A stretch of DNA of 41,871 bases from a virus: the IMG/VR virus record IMGVR_UViG_3300012208_000007, positions 1 through 41,871 of that record; one strand, given 5' to 3'. Of the stretch, positions 8,155-16,441 are shown one piece after another (position 1 is the stretch's first letter; every line of letters begins with the position of its first letter). The notes under the pieces were generated by a model, which was given only the letters and a program-made list of their open reading frames with translations, had not been told where the DNA came from and did not search any database. Both the position numbers and the translations under genes were made by a program.

Positions 8155-8272
8155 GTGCTTGGCTAGGCATGACTAGACGGGCCGGGGCCAGGCAAGTCCC
8201 GCCGGGGCATGGAATGGTGAGAACGAGGCGTGGCTGGCAAGGCCGAGGGAGCAAATTTGCTCCCTCTTTTTT
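8155..8272 (+). ncRNA. Candidate small RNA made of five-base GGC repeats
   Basis: Between two minus-strand genes, the plus strand has an extended -10 box, then about 17 consecutive five-base units of the form NNGGC or NNGAC (8156-8240), then a perfect hairpin and six T. The unit is TTGGC, TAGGC, ATGAC, TAGAC and so on, with C at every fifth base in most units. The terminator points plus, opposite to the flanking genes, so a transcript of about 110 bases is predicted. A 35-codon frame from 8170 has no ribosome site and is not favoured. Confidence 0.45.
8245..8272 (+). terminator. Rho-independent terminator of the repeat RNA
   Basis: GAGGGAGCAAA pairs with TTTGCTCCCTC (8245-8266) and is followed by TTTTTT (8267-8272). 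There is no T run on the other strand. Confidence 0.8.
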
Positions 8273-8283
8273 CTGAATTCGCA

Positions 8284-8538
8284 TCAGACAACGTCCGCGG
8301 TGCCTTCGTCGTAAATACCTGGTTTGTTATTTCCTCCGTAAATGTAAGCCGTATAATTCGTAACGGCCAAGGCCGCAGCTTGATAGGCAGCTTTGTTCGT
8401 TTCGCTGGTTTCGATGCCAGCTTGGTAAGTAGCCAACGTCGATGCCGCCGTCGCCTGCAAAACAGCCAATTGCGTCAGTTGCGCACTTGTCGGAACGTGA
8501 GGCGCATCCGCGCCTTGCGGATTTCCTGCTGATGGCAT
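8284..8538 (-). CDS. Small Ala/Thr-rich protein next to the capsid gene
   Basis: 84 residues from the ATG at 8538, Ala/Thr/Gln-rich and helical (ATAASTLATYQAGIE). It directly follows the major capsid gene, which suggests a structural or assembly role. No family was recognised. Confidence 0.55.
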   Translation of the reverse strand: MPSAGNPQGADAPHVPTSAQLTQLAVLQATAASTLATYQAGIETSETNKAAYQAAALAVTNYTAYIYGGNNKPGIYDEGTADVV

Positions 8539-8621
8539 AAAGACTCCCTCGAACTTCGAGCCTTAAAGCAATTACCGGAGATTACTATCTAACGTCCGAT
8601 AATTACTATCAAGAAGAAAAA

Positions 8622-10301
8622 TCAAGCCGGAGCGACGAATGGTCCGCAGCCAGTCCTGATCGCAGAAACCCACGGCATGTAGTGCGCCAGGACTTCTTGC
8701 ACATATGTGCCGAAGGTCCACTGGCGCGTCACGATCGGCCACTCGATAGCGTAATAGTCGCGCTGCATTAGGAATGTGCGTACCGCGGGAACGCGGCTGT
8801 GCGGATACGGATTCTTGTTGATGTCATAGAGCATGGTGCCTTGCGGGAACATGGGGTGAATGCGAATCGGGATGGTGTCGCCGCCGGTGGGGTTGACGCT
8901 GTACTTCGACTTGTAACCGGTCACGACAAACCCGCCGAGGATGCCGGCTTGCTGCTCCATCTGGCTGACCTGGAACATGTAGCTGTTGTTCCCGGTCGAA
9001 GAAAAGATGATGGCCGATTCAAGATTGGCTTTGACGTCGGCGGAAACCCAGATGTTGTCCGGCTGGGCCTGGAAGTTGGTCCAGAGATATTGCAAGTCGG
9101 TTTCGAGTTCGGCAACTTGGCCGTTGCCTGCCGGGGTAAACGATCCGCCGTTCATATCGGTCCAGAGCCCGTTGATGAAGGAATAGGTACCTAAGCCGTC
9201 AAAATCGGTTGGCTGGTAGCTGTTGTCGGTCGAGAGCCCGGCGGCATTGCCAAGCTGCGTGCCGGCAGCGACAGCAGAAATCGTGTAGTTTGGCCAAGCG
9301 GTGATCGCGCCAAGCTTGACGTTGCCGGTGGCTGCGGTGACGTTGACGCCCCAGAACCAGGCATAGCCGACGGCACCCTTTACGGCAGGAACCGAAACGG
9401 TAACTTTCTGGGCAGTGGCGTTGGTCGTGACGATTGCCGCCACGTTTGAAATCTGGCTGCAGCCGCAAGCGACGTTGGTCGTGCTGCCATCGGCGTTCGT
9501 CCGGCTATAGCTTGGCGTGATGCCGTTGACAACGCTTGGCGGAGCGGCGTAGCCGGCCTGCCCGCCCGGGTTCATGCCGTAAGCGGTGATCGCAACGACG
9601 GCGGCAACAACGTTTGCGCCGTTGCCAAGAGCGGTGCCGACAATCAAGGTCGAGGTTACGTTTGGAGCCTGGCCTAGGATGAAACCAAGGTTTCCGGCGG
9701 CCGTGCCGCTATTGCCCCACAACGTCATCATTTCTTCTTGTAGGCGCAGGCGCGCCAGGTTGCGGAAATGTTCATCGGCCAGATTGTCGGTGTAGCCTTC
9801 GCCGGCAAACTGTGCCGTGAAGGTCTCCCCACCTTCCATGCCGAGTTCCTTGTACGTGGCTAGGTAATCGATTTCGTTCGGGGTGGCCGTGGCGTTGCGC
9901 TGCCCTTCCAGCACGCCGGCATAGACAAACGTGGAGTTCGGATTGCGCGTGGCCTTCCAGTGCGCCGCGGTGCCGACGCCATCGTTGACGCGGCCTTGCC
10001 GCGGAATCATCTGAATGAAGGGAGTGAGCAGCGGGAAAATAAAGTAAGCTGGTCCTCGTAAATCGAAAAAGTTAAAGCCCGTGCTGGTCGTCACGCCCGC
10101 CTTGATCAGCGCGCGCCCGACAGCCTTGACGAGCGGATGATCCCAGGTCCACTCTTTCGGATCGACTTCGCCGCCCAGAGTTTTGGGCATGGCTCGCTTC
10201 ATCAAGATAGCGAGTTCCGATCCAGGAGCGTATGCCTTGGCCATGCTGCTGCGCGAACCGGCCATGGCGGCCTTATAAAAACTCTGATCCATGCTTTTCA
10301 T
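8622..10301 (-). CDS. Major capsid protein (HK97-like fold expected)
   Basis: 559 residues, starting at an ATG 7 bases after AGGAG. It sits in the canonical order portal, morphogenesis, protease, scaffold, capsid. The N-terminal third is charged, then segments with TPFIQMIPRQGRV and FTAQFAGEGYTDNLADEHFRNLARLRLQEEMMTLWGNSG match large phage capsid proteins in which residues near the E-loop and spine helix follow. A Gly/Ala/Thr-rich middle (about 230-360) reads like an inserted beta domain. C-terminus: RDYYAIEWPIVTRQW. The identification rests on position and general composition rather than a diagnostic motif. Confidence 0.8.
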   Translation of the reverse strand: MKSMDQSFYKAAMAGSRSSMAKAYAPGSELAILMKRAMPKTLGGEVDPKEWTWDHPLVKAVGRALIKAGVTTSTGFNFFDLRGPAYFIFPLLTPFIQMIPRQGRVNDGVGTAAHWKATRNPNSTFVYAGVLEGQRNATATPNEIDYLATYKELGMEGGETFTAQFAGEGYTDNLADEHFRNLARLRLQEEMMTLWGNSGTAAGNLGFILGQAPNVTSTLIVGTALGNGANVVAAVVAITAYGMNPGGQAGYAAPPSVVNGITPSYSRTNADGSTTNVACGCSQISNVAAIVTTNATAQKVTVSVPAVKGAVGYAWFWGVNVTAATGNVKLGAITAWPNYTISAVAAGTQLGNAAGLSTDNSYQPTDFDGLGTYSFINGLWTDMNGGSFTPAGNGQVAELETDLQYLWTNFQAQPDNIWVSADVKANLESAIIFSSTGNNSYMFQVSQMEQQAGILGGFVVTGYKSKYSVNPTGGDTIPIRIHPMFPQGTMLYDINKNPYPHSRVPAVRTFLMQRDYYAIEWPIVTRQWTFGTYVQEVLAHYMPWVSAIRTGCGPFVAPA

Positions 10302-10355
10302 GCTGCGCTCCTGTTACCGAAAATTTCGCTTCTTCTAAACTTTGAACCGGCCTAA

Positions 10356-11039
10356 TCAGGCTTCGATGTCAGCCAGTTTTTCGAATTCCATGGGAACCGG
10401 GATCTTCTCAGCCGGGGCCGGCGCGCCAGCCCGCGGAACGGCAGTGATCCCGGGCCGGTTCGGCGTGACCGCGGATACCGCCGTCGGTATGATCTTGTCG
10501 CCAAGCGTGGCGGAAATCCCCTTCAGCACCATCTCGCGAATCTTTTCCTGGACCGCCGGGTCGGTGTCGAAGCTTTCGAGAGCCTTCTTGGTCAAATGCT
10601 GGGTCGTTTCATGGATCATGGCTTCGATCCCGCCGGAAGGCACGATAAGAGCAGTGCCATCGGCTGCCTTGACCACGCCAACGGTTCCGCCGCCCCACTC
10701 CGCGGCCATGGCCTTCATGGCATCGATTTCGGCTTTCATCGTTTCCGCATGAGCGGCATGCGCCTTTGCAAGAGCTTCGTGGTGCGCGGCCATCTGCGTG
10801 TGGTGCGTGTGCCCCTTGGCCATGTGCGCCTTCATGTCGTGATCGTTGGCCATGCCATCATGGGTGGCCTTGTAATGCGCGGCATGCTCGCTGTGCGCCG
10901 CCTTCATGGCGTCGTGGTGCGCTGACGCGGCCGCATGGAACGCGTGGGATTTTTCGAGTTCCTGGGCCTGCTTCGAAAAGAAATTCCCGATGGAGCGCCC
11001 GGCCTTCTCAAGACCCTCTGCTTCGCTAAGTTTGAACAT
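10356..11039 (-). CDS. His/Met/Ala-rich scaffold-like protein
   Basis: 227 residues. Residues about 30-105 form a long helix with some two dozen histidines plus many Met and Ala (SAHHDAMKAAHSEHAAHY and similar). The C-terminal half is conventional and ends in a Pro/Ala segment. Position between protease and capsid is the usual place of a scaffolding protein, and the coiled, charged profile fits. The histidine density is unusual and suggests metal or pH sensing (inference). Confidence 0.6.
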   Translation of the reverse strand: MFKLSEAEGLEKAGRSIGNFFSKQAQELEKSHAFHAAASAHHDAMKAAHSEHAAHYKATHDGMANDHDMKAHMAKGHTHHTQMAAHHEALAKAHAAHAETMKAEIDAMKAMAAEWGGGTVGVVKAADGTALIVPSGGIEAMIHETTQHLTKKALESFDTDPAVQEKIREMVLKGISATLGDKIIPTAVSAVTPNRPGITAVPRAGAPAPAEKIPVPMEFEKLADIEA

Positions 11040-11070
11040 CGCTTCCTCCTAGAATCTTAAAAAATCCCTG

Positions 11071-12288
11071 TTATGCCACGCGCGCCTTGACTTCGGCAAG
11101 CATTTCGCGTGTCTCTTCGTCCACCATGGCCACGAGAGTCTGCGTCAGCGCGGCAACGTTGCTGGCCAGCATCTCGGGCAACTGCGAATTTTCGTCCAGT
11201 TCGTATTCCTGCTCGCAGGCAACCGAAAACACCAGGCAAGCCAGTTCCTCGAGCGAACAGGCAAGCCGTGAAACTTCCCACATGCCCTTCGCCAGCTTCC
11301 CCATATCGGCATCGAGCGCGGCCAGGCGCTGGCTGGCAATCTTTTCCAGGTTCTGATTCAGATAAACCCGCGCGGACTTGCGCATCAGGGTGCGAATCGC
11401 GGCAATCTTCGTTTCCTCGGTAGTTACATCGATCCCAAATTTCTTCGCGGCAGCAACGATCTTGCCGCGTACTTTGGTCTTTTCCTTTTCCGGCGCGGCA
11501 ACCATCTTCGCAATGCTCCGGCGGACATAGCCGGCTTCATGCACCGGATAGTCCCAAGTCTCCGTCTTTTCGAGGTCGGGAACATGCGCAAAAGCCGTGC
11601 TCTCTAAATCCTTTCCGCCAACTTGCTTCGTCTTCTTGGCCGGTGCCGGTGCCGGTGCCGCTGCCGGTGCCGCTGCCGCCGGTATGACCGCTGTCGTAAT
11701 CGGCGTCGCCTTGGCCGCTTTCAACAGGCTCACTTCCTGCTCGAGCGCCGCGATCCGCGGATCGGATCCAGGAACCTCCGTCTTGAGGAACTTGCGCATT
11801 TCAATGGATCCGTCTGTCTTTATGTACGCAAAGTGGGCAGTTGGGAGGCAAGGGTTGTCGACCAAAGAAATTTCTGACGGATTCGCAACGTACCGCATGC
11901 AGTTTTTGAAAACTGGATCAGGAACTTGGTTGCCAACTTTGCGGCCGCCTTGAGAAAAACCGCTATAAACTCGCTCTTCAACTTTTTTCCAGGCGTTGTC
12001 ATCGACGACCTTGAAGGTCATCTCGATCTCTTTGTCCGCGTCGTCGAAATTGAATCCAATGCCCTTGCCCACCGCAGAAAGCTGATGCATTTCTCGCAAC
12101 GGCATGCAATTCTCGCCGTCGGTGGCCTTGGTCATTTCCGAAATCAGCGCCTGATAGTAAGGCTTGGATTTTTCATAATCGCAAACCTCAAAATCCTTGT
12201 CGGGGACTTCGCCGGTGACGACGCCCGACACTTCGCGCTTCACGGCATTCACTTTTGTAAAAGGGATGAACTTGGAGAAGTCAGACAT
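11071..12288 (-). CDS. Prohead serine protease (XkdF-like) fused to scaffold-like C-terminus
   Basis: 405 residues. The N-terminal domain (1-150) has PLREMHQ with H68, a VYSGFSQGG segment with S109/S112 and an EISLVDNPC strand, the order found in XkdF-type prohead proteases. Residues about 200-225 are an Ala/Pro linker, and the remainder is helical and may be a scaffold or delta domain. Family role: cleaves scaffold and capsid precursors during head maturation. The ATG lies 5 bases after the conserved element 12294-12327. Confidence 0.75.
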   Translation of the reverse strand: MSDFSKFIPFTKVNAVKREVSGVVTGEVPDKDFEVCDYEKSKPYYQALISEMTKATDGENCMPLREMHQLSAVGKGIGFNFDDADKEIEMTFKVVDDNAWKKVEERVYSGFSQGGRKVGNQVPDPVFKNCMRYVANPSEISLVDNPCLPTAHFAYIKTDGSIEMRKFLKTEVPGSDPRIAALEQEVSLLKAAKATPITTAVIPAAAAPAAAPAPAPAKKTKQVGGKDLESTAFAHVPDLEKTETWDYPVHEAGYVRRSIAKMVAAPEKEKTKVRGKIVAAAKKFGIDVTTEETKIAAIRTLMRKSARVYLNQNLEKIASQRLAALDADMGKLAKGMWEVSRLACSLEELACLVFSVACEQEYELDENSQLPEMLASNVAALTQTLVAMVDEETREMLAEVKARVA

Positions 12289-12293
12289 TTCAC

Positions 12294-12327
12294 AAAAACG
12301 CTATCGAAGAAATGCACCACATACAAC
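12294..12327 (-). promoter_or_regulatory. Conserved 34-base leader element, copy 2
   Basis: Near-identical partner of 1180-1213, placed immediately upstream of the protease gene start. It restarts the head operon after the plus-strand cassette at 12392-12818. Confidence 0.4.
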
Positions 12328-12391
12328 TAATTTCTTAAAGCTAGGATTGGCAGCATTAGAACCTTAGGCTGCGGGGAATAAAAACTTAGGC

Positions 12392-12420
12392 TTGTAACTT
12401 AGAGCCTAACATGCTAGATT
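12392..12420 (+). promoter_or_regulatory. Sigma-70-like promoter of the pentamer-repeat cassette
   Basis: TTGTAA (12392-12397), 17 bases, TAGATT (12415-12420), with TG one base before the -10 (extended). It faces plus, against the flanking operon, and would start transcription at the first repeat unit. Confidence 0.55.
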
Positions 12421-12572
12421 GATTGCGGCGGGGAGTGGCGTGAGACGGCGCGGAGAGACACGGCCCGAACGAGGCAAGAACGAGGCATGGCAGGCGTGGA
12501 TAGCAACGGCGGGAATTGGCTCGACCAGGCGGGACGGGATAAGGCAAGGAGTGGCAGGCGCGGAACAATACG
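12421..12572 (+). repeat. Five-base-periodic G-rich repeat (about 30 units)
   Basis: GG or GA recurs every five bases across about 150 bases with single-base phase shifts near 12473, 12484 and 12493. Units are degenerate (GGCGG, GGAGT, GGCGT, GAGAC, GGCGC). The array lies between the promoter and the GTG of the small gene, so it would be a transcribed leader. The same kind of array occurs at 8156-8240. Confidence 0.65.
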
Positions 12573-12818
12573 GTGAGCGAGCAACAATTACGGAAAATTC
12601 TGGCTTCGACGCTGGAACTAGTGAGAGAGCAACAGGCGACACTGTTCGAGCAAGGCTGGGAAATCGCCGCACTGCGCGACGCTCTGCGAGAAGTCGAGCC
12701 TAAAGCGGCCGAGTTTTTGCTCGTCGCGCTGGTAAAATATCGAAGCCGAGACCTCGACGCATACGACGCATTCCAAAAACGATTTGCCGAGTTAATTGCT
12801 CGATTGACAGATGTTTGA
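12573..12818 (+). CDS. Small coiled-coil protein on the opposite strand within the head operon
   Basis: 81 residues from a GTG, MSEQQLRKILASTLELVREQQ..., helical throughout with heptad-like spacing. It is transcribed against the head genes and preceded by its own promoter and repeat leader, which suggests an independently acquired cassette. There is no Shine-Dalgarno, so initiation may depend on the repeat leader. No family was recognised. Confidence 0.6.
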   Translation: MSEQQLRKILASTLELVREQQATLFEQGWEIAALRDALREVEPKAAEFLLVALVKYRSRDLDAYDAFQKRFAELIARLTDV

Positions 12819-12879
12819 ACGGCCGGTTTTGGGTTTTGCGTTTCATAGCCAAGCAGAGTGTAGCACTTTTTCGGGCAGT

Positions 12880-13752
12880 CTAAGAAGGCCCGACCTGTGT
12901 CACTAAAATCACGCACCGGCATCGAGGGTGCGCGCCCGGAAAAAGGTCGCCGGAAGGAAACGGCTGGCCCAATTCCACTTCCACGCCATCGTTCTCATCG
13001 CAAATTCCGCAGACATTTTCATCCTCAGAAGTGGTCCAGCGGATTTTCTTGACGAGCCCGCTGTCGCGCCAAACGATGAAGTTGCCGCCTGCTTGCGCGT
13101 TAGAAATTTCCGTTCGCGAAATCAATTCCGCGCGCGCCTCGCTGAAAATGCCATTGCCTTCCGCTTCATCGGCAAGCGCCTCCTGGATGGCGGTTTTGAT
13201 TTCTTCAAACGGCGAATCTTCCGTAAAAGAATCGGCCACAATCTCGCGGATCCGGTCCCGGGTGGTGTTCGATATGGCCCATTTAGCGTCCGGGTTCTGA
13301 ACGAGATTCCCTTCGACGTCGCGTTTCATGCCAACCATTTCGGCGGCACGCTCGCGAGCATAATTTTCGGCGGTGGTATTGGCCGAGGAAATCAAGCCAG
13401 CAGTCGAGAATTCAATCTGCAGAGCTCCCTGACCGATCCCGGAGAGCATCGCGGATTCGAGTGCCGGCTGGATCTCGAGCGGCAAGCTTTCCCATTCCTT
13501 TTCTAGCGCGGCAATCAGAGCATCGGCGAAGGCTTGGACATCGTCATCAAGAGACTTTCGGAGCAGCTTCGCGTAGCTTTTCGAAGCGTGGGGCCCCGCG
13601 ATAGAGTTGGCCGAACTGAAAGCGATGCGTTCGCGCTCGGCCGCGGAATCGCCCTGATGCTTTTTCCATTCGCTGTTGAACACGTGCAACCATTGACGGC
13701 GGCGCGATTTTGGAACGTAGGCAGGTACCTGCGACTCGCTAGAGTAAGGCAC
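12880..13752 (-). CDS. Phage head morphogenesis protein (SPP1 gp7/Mu F-like)
   Basis: 290 residues from a GTG at 13752 overlapping the portal stop. The N-terminus (SESQVPAYVP...FSSANSIAGP) resembles the ChaB-like segment seen at the front of such proteins. The C-terminus holds the diagnostic minor head motif: RTEISNAQAGG, WTTSEDENVCGICDENDG, then HPRCRCVI, a Cys/His set. Family role: minor capsid protein that associates with the portal. It ends in TAG. Confidence 0.82.
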   Translation of the reverse strand: MPYSSESQVPAYVPKSRRRQWLHVFNSEWKKHQGDSAAERERIAFSSANSIAGPHASKSYAKLLRKSLDDDVQAFADALIAALEKEWESLPLEIQPALESAMLSGIGQGALQIEFSTAGLISSANTTAENYARERAAEMVGMKRDVEGNLVQNPDAKWAISNTTRDRIREIVADSFTEDSPFEEIKTAIQEALADEAEGNGIFSEARAELISRTEISNAQAGGNFIVWRDSGLVKKIRWTTSEDENVCGICDENDGVEVELGQPFPSGDLFPGAHPRCRCVILVTQVGPS

Positions 13753-16048
13753 GGCGGACCCTTTCGCTCGGCAACATCAGTTTTTCGAGATCCTGAACGG
13801 TGTAATCGACTCCCGAAAAAACCAAACTCTTCAACGTAAATACTTCCTCTTCAAGCGGGTTGCCGGCATCTACATATTTCTGCGCATCGGCTTTTGGATC
13901 CAAGTACGCAACGCAAACATGCGGGCGATATTCCGGATGTGTTTCGGTATGCGGGAGCACTTTCAAATCTTCGTGCAGCTTCCGGAGTTTTCCGCTTTCA
14001 ACAAGCATCACCAGAGGTATGCCGTCTTCATTTTCCGGAAAGGCCTCGAGCGGCCCGATCGTGACGTCCAGCTCGCCAGTCCCGCGCGTGATTGCTTCGA
14101 TTTGATCCTTGGTCACGGATTCATGAAAGCCCCATAAAACCGTGCAGTGCGGCTGCATGTCGCGACCCTTTTGTGCAAAATCTTCTTCATCGACTGGAAT
14201 CGCCAGCACGCGCTGGGCATCATCGGCCGAAAGATTGAATTGGACGCTGCCGTATTTGCGTTTACTTAGAACATTGCCAAGAATTTTCTGGAATCTGCCG
14301 GAAACCGCCGCGAGCTGGGAGCGGAAAACTTTCCCGACGGCATGCTGGATGGCATGGACGGCCTGTTCGGATTCAGCTGTCAGTACGCCGGCTTCAATAC
14401 GCGATCCGAGCCGTTTTTCGAATAGCGCTTCCTGAAGTTTTTTTTTACCGTCCAGGCTTTCTTTGCCGTTATCGACCCCGGTGTTTCTTCCCGTCGACCG
14501 GCCACCGCCGGCTTCCTGGCTGACGGGTGTGCCGCCGCGTGTGGCATTGTGCCCGCCGGCGCCGTTCGTCGCGGGCTTCGGAGGCGGTGCCGTGGGCGTT
14601 ACCGGATGTGGACGAATAACTCCCTTTTCATCGACCATCAACCCCGCGGTTGCCGGAGCAACGCCCACTGGAATGAATCCTGTCCCACTGATCACTCCGA
14701 GCTGGTCGGCTTCCGGCTCCGGCCGCAATTCCTCGCCAACACGCTTCCGGGCTTCATTCGGGGTCAGGATGGCCTTCCCGACCAGCATCGTGAGCGCGGC
14801 AGCATTCTTCAGTGGATCCGGCTCGGCATACGGGTTGATCGCGATTTCATAATCGACCATCCCCATCTTCCGCTGGATGATGAAATCGATGATGCCTTTG
14901 ACCCAGAGCACCCATGGCAGCGTTCCTTCGACTTCGGCGGCGTCTGAAGACGATTTGCCTTCCGTGCGGATCATCTTCATCAGGCGTTGCGGACTTGTGC
15001 CGTAACCGAAAGCGATTTCGCGGATGTGTTTCTCGTCATAGAGCCCGGCAAGGAGTGGCTCTTTAGGAAAAAGAATTTGATCGACTTTGCCAGGCTCATT
15101 GAATCCCTGCACGAGCCGCCATTGGTTGCGCTTGGCGAGGTTCCCGGCCAGCTGCGAGTTCATCCATTCCATCGCTTCTTCGATGCGGTCTGGCGACGTT
15201 CCACGTGGAACCACTTGGACAACGCCGGGGACGCTGCCCTCGGTGTAATACGCAAGGACGAATTGCAATCTCTTGATGCCGATTTGAATTTCAGGGGCAA
15301 GCTGCTCAGTGGCCGAATTTCCGTAGAGCTGAGAAGCCATCGTATTCCGTGGCACAATACTTCTAGGTTTATATACTAACTGGTCAGTAGTGAGGTCCAC
15401 CCAAGGCATGCCCCAATAATTTTGGGCATAGGCAGGATCTGGCGGCATCGGCGTGAAACCATTGTTGTCAATATACCTTGTTATCATTTCGCCGCGAATG
15501 ACTGCCAGTTCCGCAATCTCGCCTTTGTATGTCTTACGCATCAAAACCGAGGGTGCGTCGATCACGAGAAGATCATCGAGTAGCGGACGCAGCCATTCCT
15601 GCCAGTTGTGTTCGCGGTCGGGATACTCAAAGAACCGGTTCAGCTTAATCAGATCGTCTTTATTGTCTTTGGCGCGCTGCGCTACGTCCTTGCGAGACTC
15701 CATTGGGTTGGCACGCAACTGGATTTCCCAAGGAGCGCGCGTGACCGTATCTTTCACGTTCTCGATGCAGATCCGCGCCAAAGGATAAGTCGCGAGCGCT
15801 TTCAAGTCCGCGGCGGAAAATTCCGCGTCGGCGCGGGGGGTAAAAATCATGTTCTGCCCGGACCAGGTTTGGAATTGACGCGGCTCGCTACCTGGCCCTC
15901 CCAAAGGCTTGATTGGCTGGAATGGTGACCCCCAATTGTCAGGATCGATCCCGCGGATGGTATCGGCAGGTTTTTGATAAAGCGACCGGAGTCCTTGCAC
16001 CAATTGTGCAACAGGACGAATCACGAGACCGGTGCGACCATTTGCCAT
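13739..16048 (-). CDS. Portal protein with C-terminal 2H phosphoesterase-like domain
   Basis: 769 residues, well above the usual 400-550 for portals. Residues about 1-480 have portal features (FEYPDREHNWQEWLRPLLDD, FKDPLK-like segments, NEARKRVGEELRPEPEADQ near 440-460). A Pro/Gly linker and a coiled stretch follow. Residues about 610-740 carry PHCTVLWG (H634) and RPHVCVAYL (H710), the paired H-x-S/T-x-like motifs of 2H phosphoesterases; the second has Cys in place of Ser/Thr. Portals form the DNA entry ring; the enzymatic tail could act on 2'-5' or cyclic phosphates (inference). It ends in TAG. Confidence 0.85.
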   Translation of the reverse strand: MANGRTGLVIRPVAQLVQGLRSLYQKPADTIRGIDPDNWGSPFQPIKPLGGPGSEPRQFQTWSGQNMIFTPRADAEFSAADLKALATYPLARICIENVKDTVTRAPWEIQLRANPMESRKDVAQRAKDNKDDLIKLNRFFEYPDREHNWQEWLRPLLDDLLVIDAPSVLMRKTYKGEIAELAVIRGEMITRYIDNNGFTPMPPDPAYAQNYWGMPWVDLTTDQLVYKPRSIVPRNTMASQLYGNSATEQLAPEIQIGIKRLQFVLAYYTEGSVPGVVQVVPRGTSPDRIEEAMEWMNSQLAGNLAKRNQWRLVQGFNEPGKVDQILFPKEPLLAGLYDEKHIREIAFGYGTSPQRLMKMIRTEGKSSSDAAEVEGTLPWVLWVKGIIDFIIQRKMGMVDYEIAINPYAEPDPLKNAAALTMLVGKAILTPNEARKRVGEELRPEPEADQLGVISGTGFIPVGVAPATAGLMVDEKGVIRPHPVTPTAPPPKPATNGAGGHNATRGGTPVSQEAGGGRSTGRNTGVDNGKESLDGKKKLQEALFEKRLGSRIEAGVLTAESEQAVHAIQHAVGKVFRSQLAAVSGRFQKILGNVLSKRKYGSVQFNLSADDAQRVLAIPVDEEDFAQKGRDMQPHCTVLWGFHESVTKDQIEAITRGTGELDVTIGPLEAFPENEDGIPLVMLVESGKLRKLHEDLKVLPHTETHPEYRPHVCVAYLDPKADAQKYVDAGNPLEEEVFTLKSLVFSGVDYTVQDLEKLMLPSERVRRALL

Positions 16049-16076
16049 TTAGGGAGCAGTCTATTCCAAATGCAGA

Positions 16077-16439
16077 CTACGTGGAAGACGGAGTTTCCTC
16101 TTCCTGCAGGAAAGCTTGCCGGTCTTCTTTGATTTCAAGGTCGGTCCGCGCCACCGATGGCAATACTTTCGACGGATCGACGGCTTTGGCGATCGGAGAA
16201 TCGAACCAGCGCGCGCCGCATACGGCGCAAGTATGCTGGCAAAGAATTTGGCCGCCGATAACGGGATTTTTCGCAACTGGCCCCGGCTTGGCTTTCAGCA
16301 CGCAGCGCAGATGCCCTTCATGCGCGCCGCAGACCGGGCAGCGGGCATGCGGATCGACCAGCGCCAGAGCTTCGAGCTTCGGAAGCCGCAAAAACCATAT
16401 GAACCGCTTCAAGGCGATGATTAGCCAATAAAAGAGCAT
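16077..16439 (-). CDS. Membrane-anchored zinc-binding protein
   Basis: 120 residues from the ATG at 16439. The N-terminus MLFYWLIIALKRFIWFL is a hydrophobic anchor. CPVCGAHEGHLRC and CQHTCAVCG supply at least six cysteines for zinc. It is first in the head operon, next to the portal. It ends in TAG. Function unknown. Confidence 0.65.
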   Translation of the reverse strand: MLFYWLIIALKRFIWFLRLPKLEALALVDPHARCPVCGAHEGHLRCVLKAKPGPVAKNPVIGGQILCQHTCAVCGARWFDSPIAKAVDPSKVLPSVARTDLEIKEDRQAFLQEEETPSST

Positions 16440-16441
16440 GG

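Noticed and set aside
8170-8277. 35-codon frame inside the repeat RNA
   Set aside because: No ribosome site, basic low-complexity product, and it runs through the terminator.
12386-12922. Long minus-strand frames across the pentamer repeat and the 12573 gene
   Set aside because: They arise because a five-base repeat avoids stops; amino acid content is not protein-like and they are antisense to a better-supported gene.
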